The position numbers and the translations under genes were made by a program. Below are positions 58,010-64,000 of a stretch of DNA of 64,000 nt, in pieces; positions within the stretch are counted from its first letter, which is position 1, and each line of letters begins with the position of its first letter. The notes under the pieces were generated by a model. It saw only the letters and a list, made by a program, of their open reading frames with translations. It did not search any database and was not told the DNA's origin. Origin of the DNA: Piscinibacter sp. HJYY11 (GTDB lineage: Bacteria; Pseudomonadota; Gammaproteobacteria; Burkholderiales; Burkholderiaceae_C); NCBI RefSeq assembly GCF_016735515.1, contig NZ_JAERQZ010000001.1, forward strand, positions 4,514,746 to 4,578,745, written 5' to 3'.

Positions 58010-59203
58010 CTATCGCGGGCGCATCCACACCGGTTGCCGGCCTTCGAGCGCGTCCGGCATCGTGGCGGCCAGCAGCCGGTCGACGCAATGCGGCCAATCC
58101 AGCACGTCGCGCACCCGCTTCACCGCGTTCTGCCCCATTTCCATCAGGTGCTGCGGGTCGCGCAACGCCTCCACGATGGCCTCGGCCAGGCCGTCTGCGT
58201 CGTGGCGGTCGCTCAGCACCCCGGTGACGCCGCGATCGACGATGTCGGGCAGCGCCCAGTTGCTCCAGTTGGCGGTGGGGCACCCATGGGCAGCGGCTTC
58301 CACGTACACGAGGCCCCAGGACTCGCAGATGCTGGGCATGCAGAACAACGAGCTGGTGCGATAGAGCTCGTGAAGCTTCTCGTCGCTGGCATGGCCGAAC
58401 TGTTCGACGCCCGGCTCGTTCAGGGGTGGCGCACCGGCACTCACCACCGTCAACTTCGCATCGGGCAACTCGCGCCGCACCTTGCGGAACGCTTCGATCA
58501 GCACCGGGCCGCCCTTGCGCTCCCACGCGCGTCCGCAGAAGAGGATCTGGCGTCTGCGGTAGCGCTCGATTTCGGCCGGCACCGGCTGGTCCCACCGGCG
58601 CATCGGCCCGCCGCCGAGCGCAAAGACTTTCTCCTTGGGAATGCCGTACTGCTCGTGCATCGTGTCGGCCACGAAACCGGCGAAGGAGACGATCGCGTCG
58701 GCGTCATGGTTGGCCTGGCGGATGAGCGACCGATGCGCGTCGATTTCCTGCGTGCTGAGCGAACCCCAGCCGAAGCCGCCGGCACGCACGGCGTCGTCGA
58801 CGGTCATGTCCTGGAACAGGACGCGGCGGATCGGCAGCGAGCGGTCGATGACAGGGATCGCGTAGTGGTACATCACCCAGCTGCCTTCCGGCAGCTTGCG
58901 CAGCACCGGCCCGAGAAGTTCGCCGCGTTCGTCAATCGTCATCGGCGCGCCACCGTCGACGTGGCCGGGCGGCTTCATGCCCAACTTTCGACGAAGGCGG
59001 CGGCCGAGGTGCCGCAGTGCACTGCGGCCATGCAGTTCCTTCAGGTCGGTGTCGAAGCGGCTGAGCGCGCCGTACAAGCGCCCGTGCTGCTGCAAGCCCT
59101 CGATCAGCTTGATCGTCGTGCCGGAGTTGGTCCAGCGGTCCCAGGGATCGCCGGGCGCGATGTAGAGCAAGGTGGGTGCGGAGTGGGCCATGGTCGGTCT
59201 CAT
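58010..59203 (-). CDS. Family 4 glycosyltransferase
   Basis: 397 residues from ATG 59203; ATG 59191 is an alternative. The GT-B fold has an N-terminal domain (LYIAPGDPWDRWTNSGTTIK) and a C-terminal donor domain: LFCGRAWERKGGPVLIEAF, then the E-x7-E motif in CESWGLVYVEAAAHGCP and GVLSDRHDADGLAEAI. Retaining GT4 enzymes use nucleotide sugars. The start lies 5 bases after the stop of the SGNH-like gene, so it is the distal member of the minus-strand operon. Confidence 0.88.
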   Translation of the reverse strand: MRPTMAHSAPTLLYIAPGDPWDRWTNSGTTIKLIEGLQQHGRLYGALSRFDTDLKELHGRSALRHLGRRLRRKLGMKPPGHVDGGAPMTIDERGELLGPVLRKLPEGSWVMYHYAIPVIDRSLPIRRVLFQDMTVDDAVRAGGFGWGSLSTQEIDAHRSLIRQANHDADAIVSFAGFVADTMHEQYGIPKEKVFALGGGPMRRWDQPVPAEIERYRRRQILFCGRAWERKGGPVLIEAFRKVRRELPDAKLTVVSAGAPPLNEPGVEQFGHASDEKLHELYRTSSLFCMPSICESWGLVYVEAAAHGCPTANWSNWALPDIVDRGVTGVLSDRHDADGLAEAIVEALRDPQHLMEMGQNAVKRVRDVLDWPHCVDRLLAATMPDALEGRQPVWMRPR

Positions 59204-59208
59204 CTGAT

Positions 59209-60330
59209 TCAGCGAACCGGAGCGGGTCGACGGATGCGCTCGGCAAGCGCCTGCGCCAAACGGTGGTTGACGGCAGGCACGTAGTGGCTGTCGGGCAGGA
59301 AGTTGGTCGGATCGTTGGCGGAGAAGATCGCGTGCGTGCTGATGAACTCGATGCCCGCCTGTTCCAGCGACGGGGCTAGCGCGGCATGGAGGTGATCGGA
59401 CTGCCCCTTGGCGTGCATCAGCAGGACGATCAGGCGTTCGCCTCGTGCGCGGGTGCGTTCGCCGAGGTCGGCCAGCATGGCCTTGAGCGCCTGCAGGTCT
59501 TCCGATTGCGGATCGAAGCCTCGCTGCGGGTCGTAGACGCCGCGCTCGTAGCCATCGTCGTGCGCCACCCAGCCACGGCGCACAAGGCGAACGATGGATG
59601 ACGCGTCGGCCGGCGACTGCTCGAAGGTGAAGCGGTCGTAGCCGCGGTCGCTCGTGCGCAGCTGCGCCTTGAAGCGATCCCACTCCGCGGAGCGGGTGCT
59701 GAAGGCCTGCTTGAACTGCGCCTCGGTGCGGATGACGGGCTGCTCCTCGGTCAACTGCCCTGCCTGCACGCGGTAGCGCGGGAAGGTGAACGGCGCCGGG
59801 TTCTCGAAGTGCCAGATGAGGCCCGACATCGAGCCCATGTCCGGAACGCTCGCCGAGAGGATGCCGAAGACGACCACGTCGGCCTTCCGGTTCTCGACAT
59901 CGGCCTTGTAGCCCGCGTACGAATGCGAGGGCGGTGCTGCCGGCCCACCGATGCCGCGGATGGTGATGCGCTTGTCGATGGCGGCGGCCTCGTGGGCCGC
60001 ATGCATCGCGAACGACTGGCCATACACCGCGACCAGCAGGTCTGTGCCGTCCGCCGGCCGGCTCGGCCGCTGACGCAACTCTTCCTGGCTGAGCCAGCCG
60101 GCACTCAGGATCTGGCCCTCGCTCTTCGGGTCGGCTGCCATAGAGCGCTCGAGCTTGCCTTCGACCGAGCGCCCGTATTCGAAGTAGCGGCCGAGTGAGG
60201 TCTTGCTGCCCGCCCGTGAACCGAAGCTCAGGCTCACGCCGAGGTCGAAGATCGCAAGCCAGACGATGACCCACCCCAGCACGCGGGCGCTGGGGCCGAA
60301 GAGGATGTGCTTCAGGCGCGTCGTGCCCAT
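59209..60330 (-). CDS. AlgJ/AlgX-like SGNH-type membrane-anchored protein
   Basis: 373 residues with one N-terminal anchor (VLGWVIVWLAIFDLGVSL) and a periplasmic domain. VYGQSFAMH places Ser106 like a GDS nucleophile, and LPDSHYVPAVNHRLA has Asp347 and His349 late in the chain. Sequence similarity to AlgJ/AlgX is weak by eye. Location 2 bases after an AlgI-type MBOAT gene strongly suggests the partner that receives acetyl groups and places them on the polysaccharide. The precise acceptor is unknown. Confidence 0.7.
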   Translation of the reverse strand: MGTTRLKHILFGPSARVLGWVIVWLAIFDLGVSLSFGSRAGSKTSLGRYFEYGRSVEGKLERSMAADPKSEGQILSAGWLSQEELRQRPSRPADGTDLLVAVYGQSFAMHAAHEAAAIDKRITIRGIGGPAAPPSHSYAGYKADVENRKADVVVFGILSASVPDMGSMSGLIWHFENPAPFTFPRYRVQAGQLTEEQPVIRTEAQFKQAFSTRSAEWDRFKAQLRTSDRGYDRFTFEQSPADASSIVRLVRRGWVAHDDGYERGVYDPQRGFDPQSEDLQALKAMLADLGERTRARGERLIVLLMHAKGQSDHLHAALAPSLEQAGIEFISTHAIFSANDPTNFLPDSHYVPAVNHRLAQALAERIRRPAPVR

Positions 60331-60332
60331 GC

Positions 60333-61748
60333 TCAGAACTGGAAGTAGATGAAGGCGCTGCGAGCGCTCGCCAGGCCCATCAGCGTGAGGAACACCAGCA
60401 CGGCATAGAGGCCGGCACGCAGCGGCGCGGGCCAGTCACGGTAGAAGGTCGCGCGCCCGCTTCGATAGGCCGCCAGGTCATACAAGGCCAGGACGGCAAC
60501 ACCCAGCAGCGCGGCGAGCGGGGGCCGTGCGACCGTGGCCGCAAGCGGCTGCGAAAGTGTCAGGAGTTCCACCGTGAAGTTGCGGATCTGCTCGAACGAG
60601 TTCGCGCGAAAGAGCAGCCAGCCGTAGCAGACGAATTGGAAGAAGACGACGGTCGCGACGACCCGGCTCACGAGTGCGGCGGTGCCCTTGAACACCGGCG
60701 GCTTGATGAAGCTGTTCACCACCAGCAGCAGGCCCTGGTAGCCGCCCCAGAGGATGAAGTTCCAGGCCGCCCCGTGCCACAGGCCGCCCAGCAGCATGGT
60801 GAGCATGAGGTTGACCTTGGTGCGCACGGCGCCGACGCGGTTGCCCCCCAAGGGGATGTAGAGGTAGTCGCGCAGCCATGATGACAGCGACATGTGCCAG
60901 CGCCGCCAGAACTCGCTCGGGTTCGACGAGAAGTAGGGGAAGCGGAAGTTCTGGCTCAGCTCGATGCCCAGGAGCTTCGACACGCCGCGGGCGATGTCGG
61001 TGTAGCCGGAGAAGTCGCAGTAGATCTGCAGGGCAAAGGCATAGGTGCCGAGCGCGATGGCCCAGGCATTCGGCGTCTGTGCGCTGTTGAAGACCGAGTC
61101 GACCGTCGGCGCCATGCCGTCGGCGATCACGATCTTCTTGAACAGGCCGAGCAGGATGAGGAACGAGCCGCGGGTGATGTTCTCTTCGGTGATGAAGCGC
61201 GGCTGCTCGATCTGCGGAATCAGGACCGCCGGCCGTTCGATCGGGCCGGCCACGAGCTTCGGGAAATACGCGATGAAGAGTGCGTAGTGGCGGAACTTGG
61301 TCGTGCCCGGCATGTGCCGGTGGTGGATCTCGATCACGTAGCTCAGTGACTCGAACACGTAGAACGAGATCGCCGGCGGCAGCACGATGTCGAGGTAGAC
61401 GCGTCGGACTTCAAAGCCCAGCCCGAGGAGCAGCGTCTGTGCCGAGTCGATGAAGAAGTTGAAGTACTTGAAGTAGCCCAGCACGCACAGCGCGAAGACG
61501 GTGTAGACCGCGATCGAGCGTTTGCGCTGCGCGGGATCTTGCTGCTGCGCGATGAGCCTGCCGGTCAGGTAGCTAGCGCCGGTGATGAGCCAGATCAGCA
61601 GCAGGAAGCGCACATCCCAGCACGCGTAGAAGTAGTAGCTGCCGACGAGCAGCAGGGCGTTCTGCAGTTCCAGGCGCTTGCTCAGCAGCGCATAGAGAGC
61701 GAAGCCGAAGATCAGGAAGTACGCGAACTGGAGCGAGGCAAAGTTCAT
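60333..61748 (-). CDS. MBOAT-family O-acyltransferase (AlgI-like)
   Basis: 471 residues from ATG 61748, with about ten transmembrane helices. MBOAT motifs: FPKLVAGPIERP, QIYCDFSGYTDIARG, the EFWRRWHMSLSSWLRDYLYI block with His285, and GGLWHGAAWNFILWG with His325, the position of the AlgI catalytic histidine. AlgI-type proteins move acetyl groups across the membrane to an SGNH-type transferase such as its downstream neighbour. This implies O-acetylated polysaccharide. Confidence 0.92.
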   Translation of the reverse strand: MNFASLQFAYFLIFGFALYALLSKRLELQNALLLVGSYYFYACWDVRFLLLIWLITGASYLTGRLIAQQQDPAQRKRSIAVYTVFALCVLGYFKYFNFFIDSAQTLLLGLGFEVRRVYLDIVLPPAISFYVFESLSYVIEIHHRHMPGTTKFRHYALFIAYFPKLVAGPIERPAVLIPQIEQPRFITEENITRGSFLILLGLFKKIVIADGMAPTVDSVFNSAQTPNAWAIALGTYAFALQIYCDFSGYTDIARGVSKLLGIELSQNFRFPYFSSNPSEFWRRWHMSLSSWLRDYLYIPLGGNRVGAVRTKVNLMLTMLLGGLWHGAAWNFILWGGYQGLLLVVNSFIKPPVFKGTAALVSRVVATVVFFQFVCYGWLLFRANSFEQIRNFTVELLTLSQPLAATVARPPLAALLGVAVLALYDLAAYRSGRATFYRDWPAPLRAGLYAVLVFLTLMGLASARSAFIYFQF

Positions 61749-61911
61749 GGCCGGGGCAAGGGGCAGTTTGCCGGGCAAACTCGCCGACGACTGCGACGAC
61801 CCAAGCGGGCCGCAGTATCTCGTGTTCACTCAGGGCTTTGAACCCTGGTCTAGGGGGGCGCGGCGCGCCGCAGCGCGGTGCGGCGCAGAGGGCTCGCCAG
61901 TGGTCGCGATC
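61749..61911. other. Intergenic region with GC palindrome
   Basis: 163 bases between the acyltransferase-3 and MBOAT genes. It holds the hairpin CAGGG-CTTTGAA-CCCTG (61831-61847) and the perfect 12-bp palindrome GCGGCGCGCCGC (61860-61871). It probably contains the MBOAT operon promoter or a break between two transcripts. No T-run terminator is seen. Confidence 0.4.
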
Positions 61912-63015
61912 TCAGCTTGCGCTGCTCGTGCGCTTGGACTTCTCGCCCAGGATCCAGGCCCCCACGATGGGAATGCGCTGGATCCACGGCTGGAGGAGGA
62001 TCGGCCCGAGGATCGCCGCGGCGACACCTGTCAGGAGCAGGAACCAGACAGGCGCGGCCCACACCTTCTGCAGCGCCAGACGCGTGGCGGCCGAGAACAT
62101 GCTGTGGAACAGGTAGATGGCGAAGGAGTAGTAGCCGATCCAGGCCAGCCAACCCACCCGCAGGTTCAGACGCAGCAGGGTCACACAGATCGTCGCGCCG
62201 AACAGCAGCTCATAGGCGCTGAACGGGGCGGGCATGGGCTGCTTGGCGAGTCTCAGGTAGATGATGGCCGCGGCGCTCGACACCAGGAGCGCAGGCACGA
62301 CCCACGGGTGGCGCTGATTGCCGTCGAATCGGTTCGCCCACACGCCCAGCAGGAAGTAGGGCAGCAGGTAGCCAGACCCCTGCAGGCCGAAATAGATCGG
62401 CAGCGGGTGCAGGAGGTGAAGCGTGACGGCGCCAGCGAAGATCGCAAGAAAGCCCGCTTCGGTCGACATCAGCCCGAGCGTCTCGACAATCATGATGCCG
62501 AGGAAGACGAAGAACAGCGACTCCAGGAACCAGTAGTGCGAGACCGGGATGACGTGCAGCAGCTTCCAGTGGATCACCTCGGTGGTGTTGACCCCCGGGG
62601 TGTTGATCTGGATCAGCGCGTAGGCCGTTCCGACGAGCAGCATCGGCACCAGCAGGCGCCGGATCTTGCTGCCGACGAATTCGGTTGCATTGCCCTTGTA
62701 GGGCCGCCACGCGTACACGAAGCCGGACAGGAATGCGAACAGCGGCATGCGTGCGAACACCAGCAGTTCGTTGAAGATGCGAAGCGGGTCGCCATGGGGA
62801 ACCTTCAGGCCCGCGCCAGCGTCGTGCCCGATCACGTGATAGGTGGCCAGCAGCAGACACGCCAGTCCGCGCAGCGTGTCGATCGGCAGGTTGCGGCTGC
62901 CGGATTTGGAAGCACCGCCGTCGCTCACCGAGGCCGGGCTCTCTGTCGTCTTGGCCAGGGTGGTGCTGGCCATCGGGCTGCTGACCGAGCTCCTGAGCGT
63001 GAGGGTTGGTTTCAT
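61912..63015 (-). CDS. Acyltransferase family 3 membrane protein
   Basis: 367 residues from ATG 63015, with GAGGAAAA upstream. A Ser/Thr-rich cytoplasmic N-terminus (~45 aa) is followed by ten hydrophobic helices. Acyltransferase-3 motifs: NLPIDTLRGLACLLLATYHV (the histidine after the first helix), RMPLFAFLSGFVYAWRPYKG, then YWFLESLFFVFLG and YSFAIYLFHSMF. Such proteins O-acetylate or otherwise acylate surface glycans. It could act in parallel with the MBOAT system or modify a different sugar. Confidence 0.88.
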   Translation of the reverse strand: MKPTLTLRSSVSSPMASTTLAKTTESPASVSDGGASKSGSRNLPIDTLRGLACLLLATYHVIGHDAGAGLKVPHGDPLRIFNELLVFARMPLFAFLSGFVYAWRPYKGNATEFVGSKIRRLLVPMLLVGTAYALIQINTPGVNTTEVIHWKLLHVIPVSHYWFLESLFFVFLGIMIVETLGLMSTEAGFLAIFAGAVTLHLLHPLPIYFGLQGSGYLLPYFLLGVWANRFDGNQRHPWVVPALLVSSAAAIIYLRLAKQPMPAPFSAYELLFGATICVTLLRLNLRVGWLAWIGYYSFAIYLFHSMFSAATRLALQKVWAAPVWFLLLTGVAAAILGPILLQPWIQRIPIVGAWILGEKSKRTSSAS

Positions 63016-63029
63016 CACGGTTTTCCTCG

Positions 63030-63914
63030 CTACGTCGCGATCGATCCGGACGTCTGGGCGGTCGCTGCGGCCGGCTTGACCAGCGCGTCGAGCGAAATGC
63101 CCAGGCCCGAAAAGATCGGCCTCCATTCCTCCGGGTGCAGCTTTTGCCAGGCGTGGCATCCGAAGGGAAGCCGGCCTTGGTTGAGTTGCTGGGCCGTGGC
63201 CGGGAACATCTCCCAGGCAAAGCCCGCTGCCTCTCGGAAAGACGGTACTTTTACACGTGGCAGATAACGGTTAGCCTCGATGCTGAAGAACAGATCTTCA
63301 TGATGGACTTTTCCGTCCTCTGCGCAATACTCATTCACGGTGGTGGCCATGCGTTTCAGCACACTTCTCATGGCTTTGACGCGACGCAAGGAGAAGCCAC
63401 CGTTACCGACGGCATACATGTACTGCCCCTTGTGCGCCCCGCGCGACGCCGGGTCGATCCGGTTGGTCCAGCGATAGTAATACTGGCGCGCGCGGATGTA
63501 GACCTCACGCAGGCGGGTCGGCACGCCCGGCACGGGCAGCCAGGGGGCGCCGACATAGTCGTAGTCGGCTTGGCACCACTGGCCCAGCTCGTCGCGGAAC
63601 ACGAACGCATCCAGCTGGTGGATCAGGATGTAGTCGTATTCCGCGAAGCGTGCGTAGAAGTCATCCGAAAGCATCAGGCGGTTGTAGCCGGCGATGCCCC
63701 GGAAGTAGGCATCGTCGAAACTTTCCGTCCGGGTGATGCCGAAGCGGCTGCAGATGTCACTGAGGTCGAGCGAGCCGGGCTTGACGAGCACCGTGTCATG
63801 CGCCGCGAGCACCTTGCGGCATTGGGCCAGCGAGACTTCCTCGAAGGGGCGCAGCTGTGCCTGGTAGCACGGGATGACCACGCAGACGGTCGGTGCAGGT
63901 GACGGGCGCTTCAC
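63030..63914 (-). CDS. DUF5672 family protein, probable glycosyltransferase-related
   Basis: 294 residues from GTG 63914, with GGAGG 8 bases upstream. The segments CVVIPCYQAQLRPFEEVSLAQC, then YDYILIHQLDAFVF, DYVGAPW, VGNGGFSLRRVKAM and HHEDLFFSI follow DUF5672, a family found in glycan clusters and thought related to glycosyltransferases. The acidic residues in HQLDAF and HEDLFF could bind metal. It precedes the acyltransferase-3 gene by 14 bases and is co-transcribed with it. Confidence 0.8.
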   Translation of the reverse strand: MKRPSPAPTVCVVIPCYQAQLRPFEEVSLAQCRKVLAAHDTVLVKPGSLDLSDICSRFGITRTESFDDAYFRGIAGYNRLMLSDDFYARFAEYDYILIHQLDAFVFRDELGQWCQADYDYVGAPWLPVPGVPTRLREVYIRARQYYYRWTNRIDPASRGAHKGQYMYAVGNGGFSLRRVKAMRSVLKRMATTVNEYCAEDGKVHHEDLFFSIEANRYLPRVKVPSFREAAGFAWEMFPATAQQLNQGRLPFGCHAWQKLHPEEWRPIFSGLGISLDALVKPAAATAQTSGSIAT

Positions 63915-63930
63915 GACACGGGCCTCCGGG

Positions 63931-64000
63931 TCAGCGGACGATGATCGTCCAGAGGTGGTTGACGACCCAGCCCAGGCCCAGGCCCGCGGCCAGCGCGATG
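63931..64000 (-). CDS. C-terminal end of a membrane protein (partial)
   Basis: The minus-strand frame is open to the window edge and stops at TGA (63931-63933). The visible 22 residues are a single hydrophobic helix (LAAGLGLGWVVNHLW) followed by TIIVR. It ends 16 bases before the DUF5672 start, so it is the upstream cluster member. It may be a polysaccharide transport or polymerisation protein, but the family cannot be told from this fragment. Confidence 0.5.
   Translation of the reverse strand, partial: IALAAGLGLGWVVNHLWTIIVR

Noticed and set aside
61831..61871. tRNA-like or terminator structure between the acyltransferase and MBOAT genes
   Set aside because: No cloverleaf can be drawn and there is no T-run. 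Only a hairpin and a GC palindrome are supported.

Overview
This 64 kb window is a GC-rich, densely coded chromosomal segment. It holds a cytochrome bo3 oxidase operon with RegB/RegA, a his-tat gene string, petABC-sspAB, a secA-M23 peptidase block, a periplasmic GlcD/GlcF-type fusion oxidoreductase and a Bug-family receptor. This combination points to a respiratory betaproteobacterium of the order Burkholderiales, probably near Rubrivivax, Leptothrix, Methylibium or Piscinibacter. That placement rests on gene content and recalled synteny, not on a search. I see no phage, insertion sequence, CRISPR array or rRNA.

Region by region. 1-4.1 kb: end of cyoB, then cyoC, cyoD, SURF1 and a RegB/RegA-type redox two-component system. 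4.2-9.7 kb: an MDR oxidoreductase, a putative outer-membrane barrel, argB, a HAD nucleotidase and slmA. 9.7-13.1 kb: a minus-strand operon of a small secreted lipase, a parvulin lipoprotein, a lipase-specific foldase (Lif) and a second parvulin. 13.4-19.7 kb: DUF815 ATPase, MutT, hisI, hisE, DUF4870, hinT, tatABC, a DegS-like protease (opposite strand) and a Nif3-like protein. 19.7-24.1 kb: pdxA, DUF1631, mscL. 24.2-28.5 kb: bc1 complex petABC, sspA, sspB and tRNA-Thr(UGU). 28.6-36 kb: a DciA-like protein, an M23 peptidase, secA, an SGNH-like exported protein, argJ and a ceramidase-like membrane protein. 36-41 kb: a receiver-GAF-histidine kinase, an MFS transporter and an orphan lipoprotein. 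41-45.8 kb: the ugpBAEC operon with a glycerophosphodiesterase and a candidate Pho box. 46-53.8 kb: a 1295-residue FAD/FeS oxidoreductase, a Bug receptor, a HIT protein, a serine hydrolase, DUF971 and ubiE.

53.8-64 kb is an accessory exopolysaccharide-type cluster. It contains UDP-glucose dehydrogenase, a GT2 enzyme, a parallel beta-helix lipoprotein, a GT4 enzyme, an SGNH-like plus MBOAT pair resembling the AlgI/AlgJ O-acetylation machinery, an acyltransferase-3 protein, a DUF5672 protein and the end of a membrane protein. It continues beyond the window. Together these could make a uronic-acid-containing, O-acetylated surface polysaccharide.

The most interesting places are the lipase/Lif/parvulin operon, which pairs a foldase with a lipase of the wrong family, and the polysaccharide cluster with several perfect inverted repeats in its leaders. 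Also notable is a window-wide habit of tail-to-tail genes whose stop codons touch or nearly touch.
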